Below are positions 1 to 8,419 of a DNA stretch of 64,000 bases, in pieces (position 1 is the first letter of the stretch; every line of letters begins with the position of its first letter). The notes beneath the pieces were generated by a model, which did no database searches, was not told the DNA's origin, and saw only the letters and a list, made by a program, of their open reading frames with translations. The DNA is from JACKII01 sp965202745 (GTDB lineage Bacteria; Pseudomonadota; Alphaproteobacteria; Bin95), in assembly GCA_965202745.1 (NCBI GenBank), contig CBDBCB010000018.1, forward strand, positions 377,667 through 441,666. Direction: 5' to 3'. Position numbers and translations under genes: made by a program.

Positions 1-213
1 CCCCTGCGCCAGCAATGCGGCGGAGGTGACGGTCTGGCCCGTCTGATTGTTCAGGGAAAAGGCAGGCAGCGTCGCCCCTGCCTTTATCGCTCCATCCGCA
101 ATCCCGCTTTCGCGCTGGATCTTGGTGAAGTCGGCCATTATGGCGCGCTTGTCCGCGGGAATGCGGGTCGCAGCGCCAGCGTAGATGGCCTCGAGCTTTG
201 CAGCCAAGGACAT
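1..213 (-). CDS. peroxiredoxin-like (AhpC/TSA family) protein, N-terminal part
   Basis: This is the first 71 codons of a thioredoxin-fold peroxidase-like protein whose remainder lies beyond the left edge. It begins MSLAAKLEAIYAG, a helix, and continues into KAGATLPAFSLNNQTG, which matches the 'xxGDxAPxFxLpnxxG' entry strand of AhpC/TSA proteins. The catalytic cysteine would come after the window edge, so activity cannot be judged. The ATG (213-211) has a good ribosome binding site, AGAAGGAG on the minus strand (228-221), 7 nt upstream. It is divergent from the gene starting at 344. Family assignment is by N-terminal resemblance only. Confidence 0.6.
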   Translation of the reverse strand, partial: MSLAAKLEAIYAGAATRIPADKRAIMADFTKIQRESGIADGAIKAGATLPAFSLNNQTGQTVTSAALLAQG

Positions 214-343
214 TGGGTTGCTCCTTCTGTCGGTTTACCCATTCCAGCAGATAGGCCCTTCCCCGCAGCCGCACCACCCTTTCGCCATGCAAAGGTCTCT
301 GGCAGAAAAGCCGAAGCGCAATTCCAACGACGGAGAGAACGTC

Positions 344-823
344 ATGGCCAAATCCGATCTGCCCATCCTTGAGCAACGCCGTATTGAAGCGAACCTGGTC
401 AAGCCGATCTACGAAGAAATGGCCGCCGTGCTGGGCGAGGAGAAAGCGCAGGAAATTCTCGGGCAAGCCATCATCAAGCACGCTGTCGCCCAAGGCCAGG
501 CCTATGCTGATGCTTCCCGCGCGGCCGGTGAGGAGCCATCCCTGCAAGGCTTCTACAAGCTGCTGCCGCAATGGACCGCCGGCGGCGCGCTGGAGATGGA
601 TGTGCTGGAAGAGAATGAAGAGCACGTGAATTTCAACGTCACGCGCTGCCGTTACTCCGAAATGTACAAAGAACTGGACCTCGGCCATATCGGCCACCTG
701 CTTTCGTGCAATCGCGACGGCACGTTCTGCGAGGGCTACGACCCTTCCATCAAGTTTGAGCGCACACAGACCATCATGAGCGGCGCCAGCCACTGCGACT
801 TCCGCTATTCAAAGAAAGACTGA
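344..823 (+). CDS. L-2-amino-thiazoline-4-carboxylic acid hydrolase family protein
   Basis: A 159-aa protein resembling the ATC hydrolase family, named for an enzyme that opens L-2-amino-thiazoline-4-carboxylate on the way to cysteine. The family is broad and most members are untested, so the substrate here is unknown. Visible features are an N-terminal helical region (EQRRIEANLVKPIYEEM) and a C-terminal half with CRYSEMY, LGHIGHLLSCNRDG and CEGYDPSIKFERTQT, the conserved cysteine- and aspartate-containing part of the family. I chose the ATG at 344 because GGAGAG lies just upstream (332-337); the frame is open further upstream (to 185), but that part overlaps the divergent gene's start region. 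No signal peptide is visible. Confidence 0.7.
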   Translation: MAKSDLPILEQRRIEANLVKPIYEEMAAVLGEEKAQEILGQAIIKHAVAQGQAYADASRAAGEEPSLQGFYKLLPQWTAGGALEMDVLEENEEHVNFNVTRCRYSEMYKELDLGHIGHLLSCNRDGTFCEGYDPSIKFERTQTIMSGASHCDFRYSKKD

Positions 824-940
824 GCCGTGCCCCGCGGATTTTTGCATCGCGCGGTTTCCCGTTTGCGCGAATGATGGTTATACCTTTGGCCAATGCCGGT
901 TGCGCGAGCGACCTATCTATCCAGGCCAACGAGGAACTCC

Positions 941-1969
941 ATGGAATTCGGCACTTTATCTCCTGCTTCAAAGCCCCACCAACCGTCCGTCCGCAGAGAT
1001 TTTCGGCCGGGGCGTCGAGATCGCCCAGCACGCCGACAAGCTGGGCTTTGACAGCATTTGGTGCGCGGAGCACCACTTCTCCAGCTATGGCCTGCTCTCG
1101 CGCACGCTGATGGTGGCAGACCATATCGCCGCCAAGACCGAGCGTATCCGCATCGGCTCTGCTGTCGTGGTGTTGCCCTTGCACAACCCGCTGATCGTGG
1201 CGGAAGAGATCGCAACCGTGGATATCCTGTCCGGTGGCCGGTTGGATGTCGGCTGGGCCGTGGCTACCAGCCTTATGAGTTCGAACGCCTGGGCCACGAC
1301 CTCTCCGAAAGCCGCGCCCGGTTCGAGGAAGGCGTGGATATTCTGCTGAAAGCCTTTTCGGACAAGCCATTCAGCTATGACGGCGAGTTCTACAAGTTCG
1401 GCGAGACCCACGTCTTCCCGACACCGGTGCAAGACCCTCACCCGCCGATTTATGTGGTCGGCCAGAGCATTGAATCCATCGAGGCCACCGTGCGCTGCGG
1501 CCTCAACGTCGTCTCCGGCGGCTTCGGCGTGCCTATCCAACGCCTGCGGGAGTTCCGCAAAGGCTTTGACGCGATTAATGTTGATCCGGCGGTCAAGTCC
1601 AAGGTCCGCATCTCCACACACCGCCCGGTCTATGTGACGGAAGACGAGTCCGAACTCTCCGCCATCGTTGAGCAGGCCCGCTGGAATATGCGCGTCACCC
1701 TCAGCCTGCGCGCCGGGCTGGAGCGGGTCGATCATGACGGCAAGGCCATCGCTCTGCCGATGGAGAACGAGCCGACCGAGCAGGAACTGCTGGATAATTA
1801 CTTCGTCATGGGCTCGCCAAAGCGCTGCATCGAGAAACTGCAGGAATTGCAGGATGCCATGGGCATCACCCACTTCAACACTTCCTGCTGGTTCGGTGAC
1901 GTGCCGCGCGAGAAGGTGCTGAACTCCATGCGCCTGTTCGCTGAAGAGATCATGCCGGCGTTCCGGTAG
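941..1969 (+). pseudogene. luciferase-like flavin monooxygenase (LLM family), two compensating frameshifts
   Basis: The gene encodes a bacterial luciferase-like (F420/FMN-type) monooxygenase of about 340 aa. It starts MEFGTL at 941, shifts frame near 955 (one extra base) into LLLQSPTNRPSAEIF and ADKLGFDSIWCAEHHF, the family's N-terminal substrate/flavin face, then shifts back near 1250 (one base missing) inside the GRLDVG-GRGYQPYEFERLG motif. From there it is open to the TAG at 1969. Everything between 1260 and 1969 reads as an intact family C-terminus (FPTPVQDPHPPIYVVG, GSPKRCIEKLQEL). The two shifts cancel, so only about 100 residues are scrambled. This is either true decay or two sequencing errors. 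Confidence 0.8.
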
Positions 1970-2007
1970 GGGGAAGGCTCGTCACTCCTCTTACGATCAA
2001 ACCCAGT

Positions 2008-2100
2008 CCCCGCGGAGGCGGGGACCCATGCCTGAGAGACGCACGACATTGTCCGGACTTTGAAAGAAGCTCTCAGGCATGGGCTCCCGCCTCCGCGGGA
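2008..2100. repeat. intergenic palindromic repeat (REP-like)
   Basis: A 30-bp arm at 2008-2037 (CCCCGCGGAGGCGGGG then ACCCATGCCTGAGA) is inverted at 2071-2100, with 27 of 30 positions matching around a 33-nt centre. It sits between the monooxygenase pseudogene and the epimerase gene. Related sequence (palindromes next to CATGCC(T)GAG) occurs at 12977-13057. Palindromes of this type are common between genes in alphaproteobacteria. As RNA it would form a long hairpin. Confidence 0.75.
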
Positions 2101-2158
2101 GAACGGATGTGATGGCAAACGTGCCGGCGCGTCCACCAAAAAAAAGAAAGGTCATCCC

Positions 2159-3112
2159 ATGAGCGTTTTGATCACCGGCGGCGCGGGCTTCGTCGGCCTG
2201 GAAGTTGCCCGGCAACTATTCGCCGAAGGCGAAACCGACATCACTGTCTTCAGCCGCAATCCCTCTGCCCGTAGGCTGGGCGATCTGGCGGACAAGGTGA
2301 CTGCCGTTGCGGGCGATGTCGGCAATTTCAGCCATGTGCTGGACGTGGTGAAGGCATCGAAGCCGCGGGTGATCTACCACCTGGGCGCAATGCTCTCCGC
2401 CCCCAGCGATGCCGACCCAGCCAGCGCCATCCAGACCAACGCCATGGGCACGTTTTACGTGCTGGAAGCCGCGCGCCTGTTCGAGGTGGAGCAGGTGATC
2501 TTCTCCTCTTCGGTCGGCACGTATGGTCATGGCCTGGACGAAGCCCCAGCGCCTATCGACGACATGACCATCCAACGGCCCATGTTCTTCTATGGCGCGA
2601 CCAAGGCATTCGGCGAACACATGGGCCTCTACTACAAGCGGAAGCACGGGCTCGATTTCCGCGGCATCCGCTACCCATCCGTGGTCGGGCCGGGGGTCGA
2701 GACGCCGGGGGTGGTACAGTACACCTCCTGGATGATTGAACGCAGCGCGGCGGGTGAGCCCTTCACCATCTGGGTGACACCCGAAACCCGCATGCCGATC
2801 ATGTACATAACAGAGGCCGCAACCGCGACGATCCGGCTGGCGCAAGCACCGGTCGAGAATATCAAAATGGTGAACTATCTGGTCGATGGCGTTAAGCCGA
2901 CGCCCAGCGCCGCGGAACTGGCAGATATGGTAAAGGCGAAGCTCCCCAGCGCTGACCTGAGCTTCAATCCCGACCCAAATTTCCAGACATTGATCGATGA
3001 ACTGGCCCGCCCCCTGGACGACACAAAAGCGCGCGAGGAATGGGGCTGGCAACCCACCCACACCGCCGAACGGATTGTCGATGACTTTCTGAAAGCGTTG
3101 AACAAGGGATAG
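2159..3112 (+). CDS. NAD-dependent epimerase/dehydratase (extended SDR family)
   Basis: A 317-aa extended short-chain dehydrogenase/reductase. The N-terminus MSVLITGGAGFVGLEVA holds the GGxGFxG dinucleotide motif at residues 6-12. SSSVGTYGHG and YGATKAFGEH give the catalytic Ser and the YxxxK pair, and RYPSVVGPG matches the sugar-nucleotide epimerase/dehydratase branch. The best overall resemblance is to UDP-glucose 4-epimerase or threonine-dehydrogenase-like members; the substrate is not determinable. The ATG at 2159 is preceded by AAAGAAAGG (2142-2150). The length is normal for the family and the frame is intact, unlike the genes on both sides. Confidence 0.85.
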   Translation: MSVLITGGAGFVGLEVARQLFAEGETDITVFSRNPSARRLGDLADKVTAVAGDVGNFSHVLDVVKASKPRVIYHLGAMLSAPSDADPASAIQTNAMGTFYVLEAARLFEVEQVIFSSSVGTYGHGLDEAPAPIDDMTIQRPMFFYGATKAFGEHMGLYYKRKHGLDFRGIRYPSVVGPGVETPGVVQYTSWMIERSAAGEPFTIWVTPETRMPIMYITEAATATIRLAQAPVENIKMVNYLVDGVKPTPSAAELADMVKAKLPSADLSFNPDPNFQTLIDELARPLDDTKAREEWGWQPTHTAERIVDDFLKALNKG

Positions 3113-3120
3113 AACACACC

Positions 3121-3229
3121 CTCCCTTCACCTTGAGCCGCGCCTCCAGGCGCGAGTCGAAAGGTCTCTTGGATACGAATGGACATCTTGCGACCCGCCGC
3201 ATTCGCGTCGGCTCAAGATGAAGAGGGAG
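3121..3229. repeat. intergenic inverted repeat
   Basis: CTCCCTTCACCTTGAGCCG at 3121-3139 is repeated in inverted form at 3209-3229, with a two-base length difference, around a GC-rich centre that itself contains a short palindrome (GCGCCTCCAGGCGC). It lies immediately downstream of the epimerase stop, so it may act as a transcript end or be a mobile intergenic palindrome. Its sequence differs from the repeat at 2008-2100. Confidence 0.6.
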
Positions 3230-3315
3230 ATGGGGTTAACGTGGTGGTGCTAACGCTGTTTGGAATCGCTATGGTCGCGTAAATTCAATCTCCTATCCTC
3301 AACAGTGTGAATTTC

Positions 3316-4378
3316 ATGACCGGAAAAATCGCCATTGTCGGCACGGGCCTGGTCCATCGTCTTTGCCCGCGCGGGTTACAACGTTGAAATCTTCGATCCA
3401 TTGGACGGCGCTTCGGAGAAAGCGCTAGAACTGATCGAGCAAAACCTGCCTGCCCTCGCCGAAGCCGACCTATTGCGCGGCGAGACGCCCGCCGCCGTGC
3501 TGGGCCGTATCGCCGCGCCAGCAAGCTGGCCGATGCGCTCACCAATGCTATCCACTGCCAGGAAAGCGCGCCGGAGCGGGTGGAGGTGAAGGCGGAACTC
3601 TACAAGGAGCTAGACCGGCTCGCCGCGCCGGACACCGTGCTCGCGAGTTCGACCAGCGGCATTCCGGCCTCCCAATTCTCCGAAGGGCTGCCTGGGCAGA
3701 GCCGGGTGCTGGTCGCCCATCCAATCAACCCGCCGCACATCATCCCGCTGGTGGAAATTGTGCCCGCCCCCTGGACCGATCCCGCCTGCGTCACGCGCAC
3801 GCGCGAGTTGATGGCTTGATCATATTTGCCCCCCTCCCCCCGGGGGCCGCCTGCGTCACGCGCACGCGCGAGTTGATGGATGGCGGAAGTGCAGCATCAT
3901 CCGGTTGTCCCAGCGGTGCGTCACGCGCGACTTGATGGCGGCCATCGGCCAGAGCCCCATCAGCACCACGCGCGATATCAACGGCTTCATCGTCAACCGC
4001 CTGCAAGGCGCATTGCTGGGCGAAGCATTCCGGCTGGTGCAGGACGGTGTCTGCTCGGTCGCGGATGTGGACGCGGCCATTGCGGATGGCCTCGGCCTTC
4101 GCTGGTCCTTCATCGGACCGTTCGAGACCATCGACCTGAATTCGGCGAACGGCGTTCCCGGCTATTGCGACATGCTGGGCCAACTATACTATGATCTGGC
4201 GAAGGAACAGGCGGACCCGCGGGAATGGACACCCGAACTGGTCGCCCGGATCAACGAGGAACGCCGCGCAGCATTGCCCATGGACCAACATCAGGTCCGG
4301 CAGGACTGGCGCGACAGGCAATTGACGGCCCTGGTGGGTCACAAAAAAGCACAAACACAAAAGGACGGAAACTCATGA
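3316..4378 (+). pseudogene. 3-hydroxyacyl-CoA dehydrogenase (lambda-crystallin-like), multiply disrupted
   Basis: Remnant of an NAD-dependent 3-hydroxyacyl-CoA dehydrogenase. The N-terminus MTGKIAIVGTGLV holds the Rossmann GxGxxG start, but the frame shifts near 3345, where the loop is shortened, into ARAWSIVFARAGYNVEIFDP. It shifts again near 3515 into KLADALTNAIHCQES, followed by DTVLASSTSGIPASQF and HPINPPHIIPLVEIVPAP, which are family hallmarks. At about 3785 the reading frame runs into a duplicated segment and stops (TGA 3817-3819). The C-terminal domain (RDINGFIVNRLQGALLGEAF) resumes from about 3917. The pseudogene's TGA overlaps the ATG of the next gene (ATGA, 4375-4378), so the two were probably co-translated in the ancestor. 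Confidence 0.85.
3782..3938 (+). repeat. short duplicated segment inside the dehydrogenase pseudogene
   Basis: A 33-bp sequence at 3782-3814 (CCGCCTGCGTCACGCGCACG and 13 more bases) is repeated exactly at 3847-3879. A third, shortened copy missing 6 bases with one mismatch is at 3917-3938. The material between includes a C-run and G-run (CCCCCCTCCCCCCGGGGG). The duplication adds about 120 bp to the coding sequence and introduces the stop at 3817. Confidence 0.8.
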
Positions 4379-5430
4379 GCCAAGATACCATCCGCATCGG
4401 CCTGATCGGTGCCGGCGGCAACGTGCGCAGCCGCCACATTCCCGGCTTCCGAGCGCAATCGAACGTCGAGATCGTTAGCGTCGCGAACCGCACCGTCGCT
4501 TCCGGCCAGGCCATCGCCGACGAGTTCGGCATCGCCAAAGTTTGCGATGGCTGGGAAGAGGTACTGGCCGACCCGAACGTGGACGCGGTCTGCATCGGCA
4601 CTTGGCCCTACATGCACCGCACGCTGACCATCGCCGCGCTCGAAGCAGGCAAGCACGTGATGTGCGAGGCCCGGATGGCCATGAACCTCTCGGATGGCAA
4701 GCACATGCTGGCGGCGTCGCGCAAGCACCCGAAGCTGATTGCGCAGATCGTGCCCGCGCCGCACACGCTGGCCTTCGACCAGACCATCCAGGGCATGATC
4801 GCGGACGGCTATATCGACAATCTGATCGGCGTCGACGCCCGCATCGCTGCCGCCCGCGCCTTCCCCGACGCCAACGCGCCGGTGCATTGGCGGCACGACC
4901 GCGACCTCTCCGGCAACAATGTCATGAACATGGGTATCTGGTACGAGGCCATGATGCGCTGGATCGGTCAGATGAAGACCGTCATGGCGGTCGGCCAGAG
5001 CGTCGTGAAGCACCGCATCGACGACAATGGCAACCGCATGGCCATGCGCATTCCCGACCATGTGGATGTCATCGGCGAGATGGAGCCGGGCGGCCAGATG
5101 CGCTTCAACGTTTCTAGCGTCGTAGGGCACATGCCTTCGCTGGCAGATGTGCACATCTTCGGCACCGAAGGCACCATCCGCCTGCACCAGCCGGTGGGTG
5201 GCGATATGGCCCTGTCGGCGGGCAAGAAGGGCGACGCCGACCTCTCCCCTGTCGCCATTGATCCGGCCAAAAAGGGTGGCTGGCGCGTGGAGGAAGAGTT
5301 CATCAACGCCATCCGCGGCGTGGAGCCGATTACCCACACCGATTTCACCACCGGCTGCAAGTACATGGAATGGACCGACGCCGTCACCATGAGCCTGCGC
5401 GAGCGCCGCGCCGTTACGTTGCCCTTATAA
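4375..5430 (+). CDS. Gfo/Idh/MocA-family oxidoreductase
   Basis: A 351-aa NAD(P)-dependent oxidoreductase. The N-terminal Rossmann fold is IRIGLIGAGGNVRSRHIPGF, and EAGKHVMCEARMAMN corresponds to the family's 'GKHVxxEKP' segment. Here the usual lysine of EKP is replaced by Arg-Met (EARM), a noticeable deviation at a residue often important for catalysis. The C-terminal alpha/beta domain follows (GTEGTIRLHQPVGGD). The ATG at 4375 overlaps the stop of the preceding gene by ATGA, with AAGGACGG (4361-4368) as a likely ribosome binding site. Substrates in this family are usually sugars or cyclitols. The frame is intact. Confidence 0.85.
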   Translation: MSQDTIRIGLIGAGGNVRSRHIPGFRAQSNVEIVSVANRTVASGQAIADEFGIAKVCDGWEEVLADPNVDAVCIGTWPYMHRTLTIAALEAGKHVMCEARMAMNLSDGKHMLAASRKHPKLIAQIVPAPHTLAFDQTIQGMIADGYIDNLIGVDARIAAARAFPDANAPVHWRHDRDLSGNNVMNMGIWYEAMMRWIGQMKTVMAVGQSVVKHRIDDNGNRMAMRIPDHVDVIGEMEPGGQMRFNVSSVVGHMPSLADVHIFGTEGTIRLHQPVGGDMALSAGKKGDADLSPVAIDPAKKGGWRVEEEFINAIRGVEPITHTDFTTGCKYMEWTDAVTMSLRERRAVTLPL

Positions 5431-5476
5431 GATCAACCGTGGCGGGCAACGCGCCCGCCGCCTACCTGGAGGTACC

Positions 5477-5890
5477 GTGCAAATGCCCAAGCTCCGCCAT
5501 ATCGCGATTACCGTGCCCGACATGGAAGCGACCGCCAAGTTCTACGAAGAGACCTTTGGCACGGCCCGCTCCATGATTTCGCCCATTGCCATCCTGCTGA
5601 CGGACGGTGTGGTCAGCCTCGCCATTCTGAAGTTCCAGACAGACAAGCAGGCTGGCGACGAGCGCGGCAAAGATTTCCATGGCCTGCACCATATCGGCTT
5701 TGTCGATAACGATTTGCCCGGCATGCGGGAAAAGATCGAAGCCAAAGGCGGCAAATACCACATGAGCCTGCCGAACACGCCGGAGGGCGCGACGGAAGTC
5801 AAATTCCGCGATCCCAATGGCGTGGTGTTCGACATCGTCGACACTGGCTACGCCGAGCGCGCCTGGGGCCTGACCAAAGAACAGGCTTAG
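5477..5890 (+). CDS. VOC-family (glyoxalase/dioxygenase fold) protein
   Basis: A single-domain vicinal-oxygen-chelate protein of 137 aa (or 135). The metal-ligand positions of the fold are visible as LRHIAITVPDMEATAKFYEE near the start, LHHIGFVDND in the middle, and DPNGVVFDIVDTGY at the end. Two starts are possible: GTG at 5477, only 4 nt after the GGAGG at 5468-5472, or ATG at 5483, 10 nt after it. It follows the Gfo/Idh/MocA gene by about 50 bp in the same direction and probably shares its transcript. The reaction is not predictable from sequence. Confidence 0.8.
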   Translation: MQMPKLRHIAITVPDMEATAKFYEETFGTARSMISPIAILLTDGVVSLAILKFQTDKQAGDERGKDFHGLHHIGFVDNDLPGMREKIEAKGGKYHMSLPNTPEGATEVKFRDPNGVVFDIVDTGYAERAWGLTKEQA

Positions 5891-5893
5891 GCC

Positions 5894-7012
5894 CTACCCC
5901 TCCAGCCCCAACAGCGCCGCCGCGTTCCCCCACAGGATCGCACACTTGTCGTCGTCGGATAAATCCGGCGTCTCCAGGATCAAATCCACCGCTTTGTCGG
6001 TCCAGGGGAAGGGGTAGTCGGTGCCGACCATCAATTGGCTGACACCGACCTCCGCCGCCAGATGGCGCACGCCTTCGGGGCGGAACAGCATGGTGTCGAA
6101 GAAGATGCGCTTCAGGTAGTCACTGGGCTTATGCTCAATACAGCCATGCTCACCGCCGGGGCAGAGGTCTGGCCGTGTGGTGCAACCATGATCGAAGCGC
6201 CCGGCATAGCTCGGCAGGAACCCGCCCGCATGCGCCGCGCAGATCTTCAGCCCGGGGAAGCGGTCCAGTGTACCCTCAAAGATCAGATGTGACAGGGCAA
6301 TCGTGGTCTCCAGCGGGTTGCCGATGACGTTGCTCAAATAGCCGTTGCCCTTGAACCGGTGGCCCAACAGGGTCGGTGCGCCGTCCGCCTGGGGGTGGAT
6401 GAAGACCACAACACCCAGTTCCTCCGCCTTGGCCCAAAAGGGATGGAATTTCGGATCGGCCAGTTCCTCCCCCGCCACGTTGCCGCCGACGCCTGCCCCC
6501 TTCAGGCCATACTTTTTGACGCCATCTTCCAACTGCTGGGCGGCCAGTTCCGGGAACTGCAAGGCCACGCTGGCAAAGGCCACAAAGCGATCCGGCGTGG
6601 TGGCGCAGGCTTCGGCCAGCGCCTCGTTCTGCACCTGGATGATTTCGGCGGCAAGGTCGTGGTCATCAACCTTGTACCAATTCGGATTGATGCTCAGCGT
6701 TTCGATGTCGATACCCTGCTCGTACATGATCGAAAGCCGCAGATCGAGCGAGCCCTTCATGTCCAGATCTGCCCGCATGCCTGGGCCGCCCAACGGTTTC
6801 ATACCCATAAGCTCGAGCGCTTTCGGCACGGCGCAATGGGCGTGAATGTCGATGGTCCGCATCTTGGTCCCACCGACTACCACCTCCCGCTTTTTGGGAT
6901 GGGTATGACCATGAGCACCACTGCCCGCCCCTGTTTCCATGCCGCATGCGACGGGGAGCAAGCCACCTTGCGCGGCGTTTGGTGTGGATGGATTGCCTGG
7001 ATTGCTGGTCAT
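5894..7012 (-). CDS. amidohydrolase-family decarboxylase (ACMSD-like)
   Basis: A TIM-barrel amidohydrolase resembling 2-amino-3-carboxymuconate-semialdehyde decarboxylase and related metal-dependent decarboxylases/hydrolases. RTIDIHAHC gives the HxH metal motif, VFIHPQADG and CAAHAGGFLPSYAGRFDH give the downstream His ligands, and MVGTDYPFPW gives the conserved Asp near the C-terminus. The first 50 residues are low-complexity and atypical. An internal ATG at 6862 (MRTIDIHAH) may be the real start, giving 322 aa, a more usual length. It is the last gene of a minus-strand operon with the M29-like, 189-aa and DUF1028 genes (9408 to 5894). Confidence 0.85.
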   Translation of the reverse strand: MTSNPGNPSTPNAAQGGLLPVACGMETGAGSGAHGHTHPKKREVVVGGTKMRTIDIHAHCAVPKALELMGMKPLGGPGMRADLDMKGSLDLRLSIMYEQGIDIETLSINPNWYKVDDHDLAAEIIQVQNEALAEACATTPDRFVAFASVALQFPELAAQQLEDGVKKYGLKGAGVGGNVAGEELADPKFHPFWAKAEELGVVVFIHPQADGAPTLLGHRFKGNGYLSNVIGNPLETTIALSHLIFEGTLDRFPGLKICAAHAGGFLPSYAGRFDHGCTTRPDLCPGGEHGCIEHKPSDYLKRIFFDTMLFRPEGVRHLAAEVGVSQLMVGTDYPFPWTDKAVDLILETPDLSDDDKCAILWGNAAALLGLEG

Positions 7013-7072
7013 GGGCCTGCCTCCGTTATTGGTTTGGTTGGCAGCCAGTATCCAATGCTTTCGAGGAAAGCT

Positions 7073-7806
7073 CTACCCCCTCAACGTCCATTCACTCCGG
7101 CGGGCTGCCGTCGGGAAGCGTTCCTGCAAGCCCAGCTCCTCAATGCGCTTGATTGAGGCGTCGAACATCGAGCGTGCGACCGGCACGTCGGCAACATTGC
7201 GCAGGAGCGCTTCCTGATCGCCATAGGCGGTCAACACTTCACGCAGCGTCGCCACAGCTTCTTCAGCCTTGTCCACGCGCAGATCGCAGCGGTTCATGCC
7301 GTCCGGCCCGGAAACGCGCAGCGCCGCCGAATGCAGAGGTTCCAGGATTTCACCGCCAGCGTCCCGCCCGGCCTCCAGCGCACGCACCAGACGCCATTCC
7401 AACGGTTCGGCCTCTACCTAAGTGAAGGCCGCAATCATGGCGTGGGTAATACGGTCATTGCCCAGGATATTGCCGACGGTAATACAGCGCTCGCCCACCG
7501 CCTCCGTCGTGATGGAATAAAGCATGTCACCGTGATGGAAAGCGGTGCCGCCGTCCGCATCCAATGCCGCCAACCGATATGGTCTGATTGGGTGACAACG
7601 GCCATAGCTTGGGCAGCGGACTTACCACCAGCGAGCAGCGCCACTCCCTGCTCGCCCAGGCGCGGATCGGTGCGGTGCTGGCTGAGGAAAGCACCAACGC
7701 CATGCCGGATGTGCAGACAGCGGTTGCCAACTGCCAGCGAGGAGGTTCCGACTGCGCCGCCGAACGCGCCGGTCCTCGGACATTGTGCGATGATAGAATA
7801 GGTCAC
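7073..7806 (-). pseudogene. DUF1028-family protein (Ntn-hydrolase-like), frameshifted and amber-interrupted
   Basis: From a GTG at 7806 the protein begins TYSIIAQCPRTGAFGGAVGT, typical of the DUF1028 family, whose members resemble N-terminal-nucleophile hydrolases. Coding potential continues through HGVGAFLSQHRTDPRLGEQG, then the frame is lost near 7560. A different frame resumes with GERCITVGNILGNDRITHAM. That frame meets an in-frame TAG (about 7420) just before VEAEPLEWRLVRALEAG, which runs to the stop at 7073. At least one frameshift plus one nonsense codon (probably CAG or GAG to TAG) therefore break the gene. The biochemical role of the family is not established. Confidence 0.8.
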
Positions 7807-7818
7807 TGGCTTTCCCCG

Positions 7819-8388
7819 CTACCGCTGCTCGGTCCAACTTTCGCAGAAGGCCAGGGCAGAAGTGCTAAAGGGTCGGCCGTCACGCTCCCGAGGCCAGGCT
7901 TGGCCTTTGGCTTGCTGCCCATTCATAACCAGCCGCGTGCCGGCCACCGGGATCAGCACGGTATTAACACCATATTTCCGCTCTACACCTGACTGGGTGT
8001 GGATCATCAGCGGATCACCCAGGTCATACCAGGTGAGGGAAAGCTCGTCCTCATCCGTGCTGACATACTCAGTATAGAAGCGGTGCGGGTCGCCATCCTT
8101 GTCGAACACCACCTCTTCGACCGGGATCGACAGGTCCGCCAATTCTGGGTTCAGCATCCCCTGGATGGTGCTTTGCAGCCAGCGGGTCATGGCAATGTTA
8201 TCGGACCAGATGCGCCACTGATCTCCGGTTAACTCGCTTTTCAGGAACAACACGTGACCGGGACCGGCAGGCGACAGCACATTGCGCCAATAGCCGGCAA
8301 TGGTCGTCTCCGGCCCACCATCGGTTTCGGAGATGCGGATGAACGGATTTTCGCCACAGCAAAGAACGAGGTTCGGATCGGCAGACAT
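7819..8388 (-). CDS. uncharacterised 189-aa protein in M29-like/DUF1028 operon
   Basis: I do not recognise this family. The protein is soluble-looking and acidic, with no signal peptide or membrane segment. It contains ETTIAGYWRNVLSPAGPGHV, SDNIAMTRWLQSTIQG and YTEYVSTDEDELSLTWYDLG, and ends near FCESWTEQR. The ATG at 8388 has GGAGG 9 nt upstream. It lies 31 bp after the M29-like gene and 12 bp before the DUF1028 gene, so the three are co-transcribed and probably act on the same small amide or heterocycle-type substrate. The frame is intact although both neighbours are broken. Confidence 0.65.
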   Translation of the reverse strand: MSADPNLVLCCGENPFIRISETDGGPETTIAGYWRNVLSPAGPGHVLFLKSELTGDQWRIWSDNIAMTRWLQSTIQGMLNPELADLSIPVEEVVFDKDGDPHRFYTEYVSTDEDELSLTWYDLGDPLMIHTQSGVERKYGVNTVLIPVAGTRLVMNGQQAKGQAWPRERDGRPFSTSALAFCESWTEQR

Positions 8389-8419
8389 GGGAGGACACCT
8401 CCAGGCAGTTGCGGTCCTG

